NCBI RefSeq assembly: GCF_000176855.2
Contig: NC_015138.1
Span: forward strand, 5,146,001 to 5,210,000
From: Paracidovorax avenae ATCC 19860
GTDB lineage: Bacteria > Pseudomonadota > Gammaproteobacteria > Burkholderiales > Burkholderiaceae_C
DNA length: 64,000 nucleotides
Reading direction: 5' to 3'
Shown: positions 36,190 to 45,003 of the stretch, piece after piece
Layout of the letters: each line of letters begins with the position of its first letter
How positions within the stretch are numbered: position 1 is the first letter of the stretch
Made by a program: the position numbers and the translations under genes
Notes under the pieces: model-generated
Database searches by the model: none
The model's input: the letters and a program-made list of their open reading frames with translations, nothing else
Told to the model about the DNA's origin: nothing

Positions 36190-37160
36190 CCGGCGCACCA
36201 CGCCCGGCACGGCAGCCGCGGGGCACCGTCCTGCCGTTGGCGACCGCCGGCCTGCTGGCCGCCCTTTGCCACACGGCGTCGGCCGATTGCGTGAACAGCG
36301 AAACCGGCGGCAACCTCGGCACCGTGCCCTCGCAGCGCGTGCTTTCCGGCCCTGCCATCACCACCACGGCGCAGTTCACGCTGGGGTGCGGCGGCATCGT
36401 GCTGTCCACGTTGGGCACGCCGACAGTGCAGGCGAAATTCGTGAGCCCCACGACCGGGCTCACGCTCAAGGACGGGGCGAAGCCGGCCATTCCCTACCAG
36501 ATCACCAACCTGGCGGGCGCCAGCTACACGCAGGGCCTGCTGGTGATCAATGCGAGCGGCGCGAACGTGCTCGCGCTGCTGAGCAACAACACGGCCTCCG
36601 TGCCGCTGCGCGTCACCACCGCGGTGGGCGCGAACGTGCCCGCCGGCACCTATACGGACACCCTCACCGTGAACTGGACCTACGCCAACATCTGCGAAGG
36701 CCTGCTCGGGGTGGGCGGCCTCTGCGTGGGCACGCCGCGCAATGGCAACGTGAACCGCCTGCTGACCGTGCAACTGGTGGTCACGAACGACTGCACCCTG
36801 TCCGCGCCGAACGTGCAGTTCGGCTCCGCCCCGCTGCCGGCAGCCTTCCCGGCGGTGTCCGGCAATGTCTCGGTGGTCTGCACGCGCGGGCTCTCCGTGA
36901 CCGTGGGGCTCGGCCCGGGTACCTATCCGTCGGCTGGCCGCAGGCAGATGGCCAGCGGCGCGAACCGGCTGGCCTACGACCTGTTCCGGGCCGACGGCAG
37001 CCTCTGGGGCACGGCCGCGGGCACGCGCACGGCCGGAACGGCCGTCACGGACGGCACCACGCCCATCGTGCTGCCCTACACGGCGCGCATCTACGGCGAC
37101 CAGGCACCGCCGCCGCCCGGGGTGTACCAGGACAACGTGGTGGTGGACGTGGAGTATTGA
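36186..37160 (+). CDS. Two-domain spore coat U tip adhesin (CsuE-like)
   Basis: 324 aa, GTG overlapping the usher stop (GTGA). Signal peptide TVLPLATAGLLAALCHTASA, then two successive spore coat U domains (about 34-165 and 170-324). Each has its own Cys pair, the first ending AGTYTDTLTVNWTY and the second ending PGVYQDNVVVDVEY. A two-domain subunit encoded last is the arrangement of the tip adhesin in archaic chaperone-usher pili. It is the end of the operon; the SlyD gene converges 6 nt later. Confidence 0.83.
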   Translation: MTGAPRPARQPRGTVLPLATAGLLAALCHTASADCVNSETGGNLGTVPSQRVLSGPAITTTAQFTLGCGGIVLSTLGTPTVQAKFVSPTTGLTLKDGAKPAIPYQITNLAGASYTQGLLVINASGANVLALLSNNTASVPLRVTTAVGANVPAGTYTDTLTVNWTYANICEGLLGVGGLCVGTPRNGNVNRLLTVQLVVTNDCTLSAPNVQFGSAPLPAAFPAVSGNVSVVCTRGLSVTVGLGPGTYPSAGRRQMASGANRLAYDLFRADGSLWGTAAGTRTAGTAVTDGTTPIVLPYTARIYGDQAPPPPGVYQDNVVVDVEY

Positions 37161-37166
37161 GCGGTA

Positions 37167-37637
37167 TCAGTGGTGGTGGCCGTGCCCGCCATGCACATGG
37201 CGGTGGGCGACCTCATCGGCCGTGGCCGGTCGCACCTCGGTCACCTTGCAGGAAAAGCGCAGGGCCTGGCCCGCCAGGGGGTGGTTGCCGTCCAGGTGCA
37301 CCACGGGGCCCTTGATCTTCACCACATTGAAGAGCTGCGGCTGGCCGTCGTCGCCGACGCCGCGCAACTGGCCGCCCACCTTGACGCCGGGCGGGAATTC
37401 GGCCTTGGGAATGGTGCGCACCAGGCTCTCGTCGCGCTCGCCGAAAGCATCCGCCACCGCCAGCTCGACGGTGGTGGCGAAGCCGGGGGCCTGGCCGTCC
37501 AGCGCTGCCTCGACCTTCGGGAACAGGTTCTCGTAGCCGCCGTGCAGGTAGGCCACGTGGCCCGAATCCAGCGGCTTGCCCTCGGGGCTGGTGATCTTGT
37601 AGCTCAGGGTGACGGCGGTGTCCTTGGAGATATTCAT
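37167..37637 (-). CDS. SlyD-like FKBP-type peptidyl-prolyl isomerase
   Basis: 156 aa prolyl isomerase/chaperone. FKBP half: DTAVTLSYKITSPEGKPLDSG at the N terminus and GHPLAGQALRFSCKV-like HLDGNHPLAGQALRFSCKVTEVR near residues 114-136. The inserted IF chaperone domain is VELAVADAFGERDESLVRTIPKAEFP. The tail HRHVHGGHGHHH is histidine-rich, as in metal-binding SlyD. It may also assist nickel handling. The start ATG 37637 has AGGA-like sequence (CAAGGAC) around it on the coding strand, and it converges on the pilus operon. Confidence 0.92.
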   Translation of the reverse strand: MNISKDTAVTLSYKITSPEGKPLDSGHVAYLHGGYENLFPKVEAALDGQAPGFATTVELAVADAFGERDESLVRTIPKAEFPPGVKVGGQLRGVGDDGQPQLFNVVKIKGPVVHLDGNHPLAGQALRFSCKVTEVRPATADEVAHRHVHGGHGHHH

Positions 37638-37758
37638 GGCGGCAGGGTGCTGGCGGTACGGTGGAGTCGGAAGAAAAAAACGTGCACCGATTGTCCCGCA
37701 TCACCGGCTGGCAGCGCACGCCGCCGGCCCCGGGCCCGGTGCGGGATCACGGAGCGGA

Positions 37759-38808
37759 TCAGGACGCGATCGCCGCGGGCACTTCGTCGGCAGGCTCGCC
37801 GGGACGCCGCGCGAAACGGCGCGCCTGCGGGCCGTGCACGGGTGCGCCGTCGCCCCAGGGCCAGCCGCCGAACTGCGTGCGGCGATAGTCCGCCAGCGCC
37901 TGGTGGACCTGCGCCTCGGTGTTCATCACGAAGGGGCCGTACTGCACCACGGGCTCGCCCAGCGGGCGGCCCTGCAGCAGCAGGAACTCGGCCACCTGTT
38001 CGGTGCTGCCGTTGACCAGTTCCACCGCGGCGCCTGCGCGCAACTCCAGCGCGGCATGGCCCACGGTCTCGCCGGCCACGCGCACGCCCTCGCCCGCGAA
38101 GTGGTAGAGCATGCGCCGCGTGCCCTCCCCTACCGCGGCAGGCAGGGTGTAGCGCGCGCCGGGATCGAGCCGCAGCGTCCAGATCGCCACGTCCGAGGCA
38201 TCGCGCGCGGCCCAGGAATGCGGGGGCGGTGCGAGCGGCTCCGCATTCGCTCCGGGCACACGCCCGGCGATCACGGTGAGCTCGGTGCGGTGCCCGGCAG
38301 CGTCGGTGGACACCAGGCGCGGGATGTCGCCGGCCCAGAACATGGTGAAGTGCGGCGGAACCATCTTGTCCGCCGCGGGCAGGTTGAGCCAGATCTGGAA
38401 CAGCTCGAGCGGGTTGGGCTGCTGCGCGTCCAGCAGCGGGAACATCTCGGAATGCACGATGCCCTGGCCCGCGGTCAGCCACTGCACGTCGCCCTGCCCG
38501 AAGCGGGCGGCAGCGCCCAGCGAATCGGCATGGTCGATGAGGCCGGTGCGCACGATGGTCACGGTCTCGAAGCCGCGGTGCGGATGGGGCGGGAAGCCGG
38601 GCACCTCGTCGCCGTGGTACATGCTCCAGCCGTCCTTGCGCGAGAAATCCTGCCCGATCTGCCGGCCCGTGAGCGGCGCGTCGGGCCCCAGGCGGCCATT
38701 GCCGCGCGGGTAGGCATCGTCGTGGTGGGCGCAGAAAAGGAAGGGGTCCAGCGTGGGCCAGAGCGGGCCCAGGGGCTGGCTGCCGAGCAGGGGGGAGGGG
38801 GTGGACAT
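37759..38808 (-). CDS. Pirin-family protein
   Basis: 349 aa bicupin from ATG 38808 (MSTPSPLLGSQPLGPLWPTLDPFLFCAHHDDAYP). Pirin landmarks: HPHRGFETVTIVRTGLIDHADSLG and AGQGIVHSEMFP, giving the metal-binding His/His/His/Glu of the N-terminal cupin, and FQIWLNLPAADKMVPPHF. The C-terminal cupin is degenerate, as usual. Family members act as quercetinases or redox-sensing cofactors; which applies here cannot be read. The effector gene upstream ends 128 nt before it, with a 7-bp hairpin CCGGTGC/GCACCGG between (38868-38888). Confidence 0.87.
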   Translation of the reverse strand: MSTPSPLLGSQPLGPLWPTLDPFLFCAHHDDAYPRGNGRLGPDAPLTGRQIGQDFSRKDGWSMYHGDEVPGFPPHPHRGFETVTIVRTGLIDHADSLGAAARFGQGDVQWLTAGQGIVHSEMFPLLDAQQPNPLELFQIWLNLPAADKMVPPHFTMFWAGDIPRLVSTDAAGHRTELTVIAGRVPGANAEPLAPPPHSWAARDASDVAIWTLRLDPGARYTLPAAVGEGTRRMLYHFAGEGVRVAGETVGHAALELRAGAAVELVNGSTEQVAEFLLLQGRPLGEPVVQYGPFVMNTEAQVHQALADYRRTQFGGWPWGDGAPVHGPQARRFARRPGEPADEVPAAIAS

Positions 38809-38936
38809 GCGTGGATTCTCCAGAAAAGCTCCAAAACACGTGGGGGTGTCCGCGACAGTCCCAAGGCCCGGTGCCTGCAACGCACCGGCGCACAGGTGGA
38901 ACGATCGTCCCTGCCCACGGGTGCGCCGCAGAGCTG

Positions 38937-40571
38937 TCAATGCAGGCGCCGGCGCTTTGCGTCGAAGGGATCCTGCAGCGGAAGCTCCAGCCCGCCCGAC
39001 ACGCCGTCGATATCGCGATGCAGGAAAACCGCCACCGCGATGCCCTCTGGCGTATCGAACACCGCACACACCTCCGGATGCGCCAGGGCCTGCGGGTACC
39101 GCTGCACGTCGAAGGCCACGGCCTGCAGACTGAACAGGCCCTGCATGCCGCTGCGGGCATCCGATTCGCTGTACAGCAGATGGCGGCCATATCCCTGCTC
39201 GCCCATGGCGGAGGCCGCATAAACCATGGGGTCGAAGCCCTGCCCCTTCAGCAGCGCCGGCAGCTCATGGGCCAGGGCCGCGCGCAGGTCGCCGCCCTCC
39301 AACCGGACCGCGCCAGCACCCTCGCCCGACAGCCAGGCCGCCAGGGCCGTATCCAGCGTCCGCTGGTGCTGCCGGTGCGCGGCGAGCGCGGCCGGGCTGC
39401 CGGGTTGCGCATATACCGCCGGCAGCCGCGCCTCGGCCCGGCCGAGCCAGCCCTGGTGCCCGTGCCACGTGCCGCGCGGCACGGCGGCGCCCACCATGGC
39501 ATCGAGCGACAGGCCGCCGTCCGCGGAGCGGCTGGACGTGGCGATGCGGTAGGCCTCGGCCAGCAACGGATCGGGCGCATCGCCCGACGCTTCGAGCCGC
39601 TGCATCCCTGCCTTCCAGTAGTCGGCGCTCGGCCCGCCGTAGCGCTTGCCATCGCGCACGAACCCGCCCTCGCCCGCGATGAAGAAGGCCAGCCGCCCGG
39701 CGGTCAGCCCCGCCGAGTCGCCGAACACGCTCCGCAACGACTTGGCGCCATCGGGGTTGGTCTCGAACAGCAGCGCATGCACCGTGCTGCCGTCCTGCAG
39801 CGTGACGGGCCGCACCGCCGGCTGGTACATCAGGCTGGAGCGGGGCCGGCCCTGCGCATCGGGTGGCGCGCGCAGGTCCGCCTCCGCGCCGATCTCGCGC
39901 GTCAGCAGCACGGTGAGCAATTCCTCCGCCCGATCGAAGGGCAGCTTCAGGAGCGTGCCGGGCACCTGCCCGCCAGGGGACGGCGCGATGGACGCCACGG
40001 CGCCGGGATGCTGCGGCCGGCCCCGGTATTCCGTGCTCGCCACGAAATCCATGCCGTAGTCGCCGATGCGTGCAGGAACCGTGTCACGGCCTTCCCGCAC
40101 CTCCTCCTGGCTGGCCTTGCCGAGCTCCCGGTAGTTGTCGGTGCGCAGCGACCAGTGGCCGAACACGGGGATGAAATCGAGCCCTTCGGCCTCGACATGG
40201 CTGCGCAGCGCCTGCACCGCGGCCGCCAGCGTCTCCCGCTCCCGGGCGTTCAACCGCTGGCGCTGCGCGGGCGGCAGCATGGCGATGCGCTCCCAGGCCG
40301 CATCGGACAGGGCCGGGCGCGCCCCGGCGGCCATCGCACCCGCCGCACCCGCCGCACCTGTCACCGACGGCAACACGGCGGCACGCGGCCGCGGTGCGCC
40401 CGATGCCGACGCGGCCGCCGGAGCAGACCGCCGTGGTGCGCCGGACTCGGGCAGCCTGCCGGAGCGGCCCGACGTTGCGGAGGTGCCGGACGACGACGGG
40501 CTCCCGGCGCCGGCCGGGACGGTCGTGGCACGGGGGGAAGAAGGAGGCGTGATGGATGGAGAGGAAACCAT
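38937..40571 (-). CDS. Type III effector candidate with ChaC gamma-glutamylcyclotransferase domain (RipAY-like)
   Basis: 544 aa from ATG 40571. Residues 1-90 are Ser/Pro/Ala-rich and disordered, like a type III secretion signal. Residues about 131-310 follow the ChaC glutathione-degrading fold: FGHWSL (137-142, for FGYGSL), the DYGMDF...STEYRGRPQHPG strand region, GTLLKLPFDRAEELLTVLLTREIG with catalytic Glu226, LQDGSTVHALLFETNPD, and GGPSADYWKAGMQRLE. The layout and Glu position match my memory of Ralstonia RipAY, which cleaves host glutathione after activation by plant thioredoxin. A perfect PIP box and spaced -10 lie upstream. The C-terminal 200 residues match nothing I know. Secretion is inferred. 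Confidence 0.82.
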   Translation of the reverse strand: MVSSPSITPPSSPRATTVPAGAGSPSSSGTSATSGRSGRLPESGAPRRSAPAAASASGAPRPRAAVLPSVTGAAGAAGAMAAGARPALSDAAWERIAMLPPAQRQRLNARERETLAAAVQALRSHVEAEGLDFIPVFGHWSLRTDNYRELGKASQEEVREGRDTVPARIGDYGMDFVASTEYRGRPQHPGAVASIAPSPGGQVPGTLLKLPFDRAEELLTVLLTREIGAEADLRAPPDAQGRPRSSLMYQPAVRPVTLQDGSTVHALLFETNPDGAKSLRSVFGDSAGLTAGRLAFFIAGEGGFVRDGKRYGGPSADYWKAGMQRLEASGDAPDPLLAEAYRIATSSRSADGGLSLDAMVGAAVPRGTWHGHQGWLGRAEARLPAVYAQPGSPAALAAHRQHQRTLDTALAAWLSGEGAGAVRLEGGDLRAALAHELPALLKGQGFDPMVYAASAMGEQGYGRHLLYSESDARSGMQGLFSLQAVAFDVQRYPQALAHPEVCAVFDTPEGIAVAVFLHRDIDGVSGGLELPLQDPFDAKRRRLH

Positions 40572-40637
40572 GATCGGAGAAAAGACATGAAGATGGGGAA
40601 ACTGTGCGGTTCCCTTCCATGGAATCCCGATCACCGG

Positions 40638-40662
40638 CCGAAGCCGGGACATGCAGCCCGAA
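40638..40662 (-). promoter_or_regulatory. PIP box (HrpX-type) for the ChaC effector gene
   Basis: On the minus strand TTCGG-N15-TTCGG, an exact match to the plant-inducible promoter consensus TTCGB-N15-TTCGB. The hexamer CACAGT (fits YANNRT) lies at 40606-40601, starting after 31 intervening nt, the spacing known for HrpX/HrpB promoters. Transcription would start about 22 nt before the ATG at 40571. Confidence 0.82.
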
Positions 40663-40783
40663 GCCATGCACGTGCCACGCGCTCCGGGATGTGGCTGAAA
40701 ACTCGAAAAACGGATATACGGGCAGCCATCCGGCCACACCTCGCATAAGGATTTCCTCCTGCGGGGCCGCCTCAGGGACCGTC

Positions 40784-41254
40784 TCAGTCCGCGAGCGGCT
40801 GGATCAGCTCCGTGCGCCACCCGCCCGGGTCGCTGCCGGTTTCCGGCCCGGTGAGGTAGCGCTCCCACACATCCTCCGCCGGCCGTACGCCCTGGGCACC
40901 GATCCACCGGTGGAATGTCTCCCACGCCTGCGGCAGGTCTTCATAACGTCCGCGGTACTCGGTGCGCGCCACGCGCATGGCCGGCCACTCGCCGGGCTGC
41001 AGGCCGCCGTCCGGCCCGGGGCCGACGGGCTTGTCCACGGGCACGCCGAGATGGAACTCGAAGGTGTCCGTGGGGCGGCGCAGATGGTGGGTGAAAAGCG
41101 GCCCGGCGGGAGAAACGCCCTGCGCGGCGAGCGCGTCCATCAGGGCGCGCACGCTCCGGCCCATGACCTGCTGGATTTCCTCGCGCGTGCACGACACGGG
41201 CCAGAGCGCGGCCGGCTGCGCCTCCATCTGGACGATGCGGGGGGTTTCGATCAT
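40784..41254 (-). CDS. GyrI-like (AraC effector-binding domain) protein
   Basis: 156 aa single-domain protein of the GyrI-like small-molecule-binding family. Pattern: MIETPRIVQMEAQPAALWPVSCTREEIQQVMGRSVRALMDALAAQG, GPLFTHHL, FEFHLGVPVDK, then MRVARTEYRGRYEDLPQAWETFHRWI, with the conserved Glu in the second half that contacts ligand in relatives. No DNA-binding domain is attached. The ATG overlaps the MscS gene's stop (41251-41254), so it is coupled to that channel gene. Ligand unknown. Confidence 0.85.
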   Translation of the reverse strand: MIETPRIVQMEAQPAALWPVSCTREEIQQVMGRSVRALMDALAAQGVSPAGPLFTHHLRRPTDTFEFHLGVPVDKPVGPGPDGGLQPGEWPAMRVARTEYRGRYEDLPQAWETFHRWIGAQGVRPAEDVWERYLTGPETGSDPGGWRTELIQPLAD

Positions 41255-42411
41255 GGGGACACCTCCTGGGAAGAACCGCCGGCCTCCGGGACGTCGGCAC
41301 GCGCGGGTGGAACCATCTGCACCTGGCGCACGGGCACGCCGAACTGCACGCCCAGCGTGCCCAGCTCGCGCAGGATCGCGAGATTGATGGCCTGCTGCAC
41401 GTCCATGTAGGCGTTGTAGCCTGCGTCCAGCACGATATAGACCACCTCGTATTCGAGTGCATTGGCGCCGAAGCCCTTGAGGTGCGCGCGGTCGAAGCGC
41501 ACCTTGTCCTGCGCCTCGATGATGCGCTGCACCACCTGGGCGACGGCCTCGGCCTGCGCCGCGGTGGTGGCGTAGCTCACGGAGAAGGTGAAGACGATGC
41601 GCCGCTCCTGCAGGTAGCGGTAGTTGTTGATGGTCTGCTTGAGCAGGTCGGTGTTGGACATCACGACCTGCTCGCCGCCCAGGCTGCGGATGCGCGTGGT
41701 CTTCACGCCGATCTGCTGCACCGTGCCCGCCACGCTGCCCACCACGATGAAATCGCCCACCTCAAAGGGCTTGTCCACCGCGATGGCGAGCGAGGCGAAG
41801 AGGTCGCCCAGCACGTTCTGCACGGCCAGGGCGATGGCGATGCCGCCCACGCCCAGGCTCGCCACGAAGGCCGTGATGTTGACCCCGAGGTTGGCGAGCA
41901 TCGCCAGCACGATGGTGGCCCACAGCAGGGTGCGCAGCCCCCAGGACATCAGCGTTCCCGAGGCGCTCACCTGCACCGACGGTGCCCCCAGGTGCCGCGC
42001 CTCGTATCGCCGGATGGCGATGCCGATCGCGCGCGTTCCCCACAGCGCCATCTGCAGCGCCAGCGCGATGAACCAGAGCTGTCCCACGCGCGCCTGCCAG
42101 CGCGGCGCCAGGTCCAGCATGCCCACGCCGACCAGCAGCGCCACCAGCAGGATCAGCAGGTGGCTGGTGCCGCCCAGCACTTCGGCGGCCACGGCCGCCA
42201 CGCTGCCCGCCCCCTCGCGCCCCTGCGCGGCACGCGCCTCGGCGAGCCGCCGGGAGCGCCGCTGTGCCAGGCCCAGCAGCAGCGTGATGCCCAGGTACAC
42301 GCCCAGCGCCGAGGCGACGGCCAGCGCGATGCTAGACAGCGAAAGGCCCCAGACGGTCTCGTCGCGGAACCAGGACAGGAGGGAGGCGGTGGAGGGGGCG
42401 TCGTTCAGCAT
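41251..42411 (-). CDS. MscS-family mechanosensitive ion channel
   Basis: 386 aa inner-membrane channel. Four or five hydrophobic segments in the first 200 residues lead to the pore-lining helix and beta domain LGVGGIAIALAVQNVLGDLFASLAIAVDKPFEVGDFIVVG, the MscS hallmark. The alpha-beta vestibule domain follows (VQQIGVKTTRIRSLGGEQVVMSNTDLLKQTINNY). An extra N-terminal helical portion makes it longer than E. coli MscS (about 286 aa). It protects against hypo-osmotic shock by family. It is followed by the overlapping GyrI-like gene, an unusual partner. Confidence 0.93.
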   Translation of the reverse strand: MLNDAPSTASLLSWFRDETVWGLSLSSIALAVASALGVYLGITLLLGLAQRRSRRLAEARAAQGREGAGSVAAVAAEVLGGTSHLLILLVALLVGVGMLDLAPRWQARVGQLWFIALALQMALWGTRAIGIAIRRYEARHLGAPSVQVSASGTLMSWGLRTLLWATIVLAMLANLGVNITAFVASLGVGGIAIALAVQNVLGDLFASLAIAVDKPFEVGDFIVVGSVAGTVQQIGVKTTRIRSLGGEQVVMSNTDLLKQTINNYRYLQERRIVFTFSVSYATTAAQAEAVAQVVQRIIEAQDKVRFDRAHLKGFGANALEYEVVYIVLDAGYNAYMDVQQAINLAILRELGTLGVQFGVPVRQVQMVPPARADVPEAGGSSQEVSP

Positions 42412-42595
42412 GCAGCTCCTTGCTCGATGGCCCGCCCCGCCTCCCGCGATGGGGAGGAGCCGGAGCGGCGTCGGTGGAAGAAAAAAGAAAGGAAAGAAAT
42501 GCGGCAGCGGCCCATGGCCAGGGCTGCCCTGCCACCCTGTTCAGGATGGCTCCGGCACGTGGCGGCCCGGCCGTACCGGCGCCAGCGCTGCGGGC

Positions 42596-42982
42596 TCAGA
42601 CATCGGCCGCGATGGCCGGCTCGCCCTTGCCCAGGGCATCCAGGGTGACGTGGATCTGCGGAGCGTCGATCAGATCGGGCCGCTCGCCGCCCACGTCGGC
42701 CAGCGCGGTGAACTGGCCGTCGAGGAACAGGAAGGTGATCGCACCCACGATGGCAGCCAGCGCATGTTCGGGCGATTCGAAGCCGCCCGCGGCGATCTTC
42801 TCGTCGGCATCGAGCTGGTAGGCGTAGCCGGTGCCGTCGCGGTCCAGGCGGCCCAGGTCGATGAGCTTGTCCTTCACGTTGCTCGCATAGACGCGGCCGT
42901 TGGCTGCGTAGAACGTGAAGGGCACGGCAGTGGGCGCGGCAGCGGCAGCGCGGACGCCGGCGGTGGGGGCGGAAGACTTCAT
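42596..42982 (-). CDS. Uncharacterised small protein
   Basis: 128 aa, not recognised. After a short Ala-rich N terminus it reads as a compact soluble protein: FTFYAANGRVYASNVKDKLIDLGRLDRDGTGYAYQLDADEKIAAGGFESPEHALAAIVGAITFLFLDGQ, with one moderately hydrophobic helix (AALAAIVGAITFLFL). Coding composition and third-position GC match neighbours, so the gene is probably real. No signal peptide. It lies 184 nt upstream of the MscS gene on the same strand, in a region without a visible terminator. Confidence 0.65.
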   Translation of the reverse strand: MKSSAPTAGVRAAAAAPTAVPFTFYAANGRVYASNVKDKLIDLGRLDRDGTGYAYQLDADEKIAAGGFESPEHALAAIVGAITFLFLDGQFTALADVGGERPDLIDAPQIHVTLDALGKGEPAIAADV

Positions 42983-43156
42983 GGCGTGTGTCCTGTGCTG
43001 GTGGTGCCGCGGCGCCGTGGAGCGTTCGGGGAAGCAGCCGGAACCGGCATGCGGCGGGGCAGGCCGCGCGCAGCGGCTGGAGCCATCCTAGGCACGCATC
43101 GCGCCAGCGGCTGTAGGAGGAGGCCCCACACGGCCACTCCCCCTTCCGCGCGATCA

Positions 43157-44863
43157 TCAGTGCGCGGCCGGCCCGGGCTGTGCCTGCGCGCCACGCGCTT
43201 CCGCCAGGGCCGCCACTTCGGGCGGAGACCACCGGTAGGCCCCGCTGAGCACGTCGCGGTCGGCCCGGTAGCCCTTCCAGTCGATGCGCAGCAGCTGTAC
43301 CAGCGTATGGCCCGCCCAGTCCGCGCGCAGCGGGCGCCGCTCCAGCCCCTGCGGGGCCCGCGGCGCGCGGCCGTTGTGCCACACCATGGCGGGAATGCGG
43401 TAGCCCGCGGGCGTGGAGGGGCTGTGCCCGGCCCAGTTGGCGCCATGGCCCACCTCCTGCCCATGGTCGGAGAGGTACATGAAGGCCCGGTAGCCGCCTG
43501 GCGTGCCGCCTTCGCGGGTACGCCGCAGGATGGTGGAGACGATGCCGTCGTGGTAGAGCACCGCGGCGTCGTATTCCTCGCGCCGGTCCCGCAGCCAGGC
43601 CGGCCTGCCGGCGCGTGCCAGGCTGGCATCCACCGCATCCGGCCGGTCGTCGAAGGGATTGGCGCCCTCCGGAAAGCGCAGGTCGTAATGCGGGTGCGCG
43701 CCCATGAGATGCAGCACGAGCAGCTTGCGCGGCGCGGGATCGGCCAGCGCCTCCTCCAGGCAGTCGAGCACCTCGCCGTCGAGCGAGGCGCCGGAGCGGC
43801 CGGGCGTGCGGTTGTTCATCTCGGTGATGTCCGCCATGCGCGCATGCACCTGCTCGATGCCCACGTCGTCGTGGTTGCTCATCCACCAGACCTTGTAGCC
43901 GGCCGCGCGCGCGATGGCCAGCGCATGCTGGGGGTGTGCCGCATCGGGCTCGCCGAAGCGGAAGAAATTGCGCAGCGCGGGCAGCGTGGTCGCATCGGCC
44001 GACCAGGCATGGCGAAAGGCCGTGAACGCCTCGCCCAGCACCGCCTGCTGCGCCTGCAGCCCCGGCGTGGTGGGCCGGCCATAGCCGTAGAGCGACATGT
44101 TGTCGCGGTTCACGCTGTCGGAGATCACGAGCACCACGAGCGCGGGCCCGTCTTCCGCCATGGAGGGGGCATCGGCGCGCGCGCGTTCGAGCAGCGCCTG
44201 CCGCGCGCCCTGCTGGCCGGCCCAGTCGGCACGCACGTGCTCCACCTTGTCGCCCCACTGCGTCCAGAAAAGCACCGGGTGCAGCCGCCGCCACGGCTTG
44301 CTGGCATAGGCCGCGGCACCCGGCAGCATCACCGCGCCGCCCAGCCCCCACAGGGCCGCGCGGCGCGCGCGCGATGGTGGCCGGGGCCGTTCCCGGGCCG
44401 ATGGCTCCGGGCTGCGCAGCCCCCGCGACAGGCAGGCCGCCAGGACCACCGCCACCGCCATCACGCCGCATGCCGCGAGCAGCGCGGCGCGCCAGTGCAT
44501 GCGCAGGTATTCCGCGCCCTCGCGCGCATTGGTATTGGCCACGGCACCCAGCACCATCGCGCTGTCCGGCGCGGCCTGGTAGGCATCCAGCAGGTAGGCG
44601 CGCGCCACGCCGTCGAGCGCGAACGCCATCGCCCAGGCCCACAGCAGCGCCGCCCGCAGGCGATGCACCCAGGCGCGGCGCACGGGCCGGAACAGCCACA
44701 CGAAGGGGGGCGCGGCCAGTGCCACGAGCTGCGCCACGCGCTTGCCGTCGTGGCCCAGCACGATCAGGCCCAGGGCCAGCAGGCCCACCAGCAGCAGGGG
44801 AAGCCACGGACTGCGCAGCAGCGCACGCCCACGGGGTACGAACCAGGAGAGCGAAAACACCAT
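43157..44863 (-). CDS. Phosphoethanolamine transferase/sulfatase-family membrane enzyme (EptA-like)
   Basis: 568 aa from ATG 44863. Four or five N-terminal membrane helices (LLLVGLLALGLIVLG, FVWLFRPVRRAWVH..., LLWAWAMAFALDGVA, LLAACGVMAVAVVLAA) precede a periplasmic alkaline-phosphatase-fold domain. Metal and nucleophile region: LVVLVISDSVNRDNMSLYGYGRPTTPGL, with Ser where EptA has the nucleophile Thr (GET). C-terminal metal site: AFMYLSDHGQEVGHGANWAGHSPST. It probably transfers phosphoethanolamine to lipid A or another envelope glycan. The D-S-V variant leaves the exact acceptor open. A terminator for the upstream SDR gene lies just before it. Confidence 0.83.
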   Translation of the reverse strand: MVFSLSWFVPRGRALLRSPWLPLLLVGLLALGLIVLGHDGKRVAQLVALAAPPFVWLFRPVRRAWVHRLRAALLWAWAMAFALDGVARAYLLDAYQAAPDSAMVLGAVANTNAREGAEYLRMHWRAALLAACGVMAVAVVLAACLSRGLRSPEPSARERPRPPSRARRAALWGLGGAVMLPGAAAYASKPWRRLHPVLFWTQWGDKVEHVRADWAGQQGARQALLERARADAPSMAEDGPALVVLVISDSVNRDNMSLYGYGRPTTPGLQAQQAVLGEAFTAFRHAWSADATTLPALRNFFRFGEPDAAHPQHALAIARAAGYKVWWMSNHDDVGIEQVHARMADITEMNNRTPGRSGASLDGEVLDCLEEALADPAPRKLLVLHLMGAHPHYDLRFPEGANPFDDRPDAVDASLARAGRPAWLRDRREEYDAAVLYHDGIVSTILRRTREGGTPGGYRAFMYLSDHGQEVGHGANWAGHSPSTPAGYRIPAMVWHNGRAPRAPQGLERRPLRADWAGHTLVQLLRIDWKGYRADRDVLSGAYRWSPPEVAALAEARGAQAQPGPAAH

Positions 44864-44906
44864 GGAAGGGCGGTCTGTCGCGGGCCCCGGCATCGCCCGG
44901 ACCCGC

Positions 44907-44928
44907 AAAAACGCGGCATTGTGCCGCG
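44907..44928 (-). terminator. Terminator after the SDR gene
   Basis: Read on the minus strand: CGCGGCA-CAA-TGCCGCG, a perfect 7-bp stem, followed by TTTTT. It lies between the SDR stop (45004) and the EptA-like start (44863), separating the two transcripts. Confidence 0.75.
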
Positions 44929-45003
44929 CCCGCAATGCCCCCTCGCCACGGTCGAGGTATGGATGAGCTGTCGCCGCCCGGAGCGGCCGGCGTGGTCTGC
45001 GGG

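Noticed and set aside
33742..36210. 822-codon open frame on the minus strand
   Set aside because: Antisense to the usher gene; no family resemblance and a composition typical of shadow frames.
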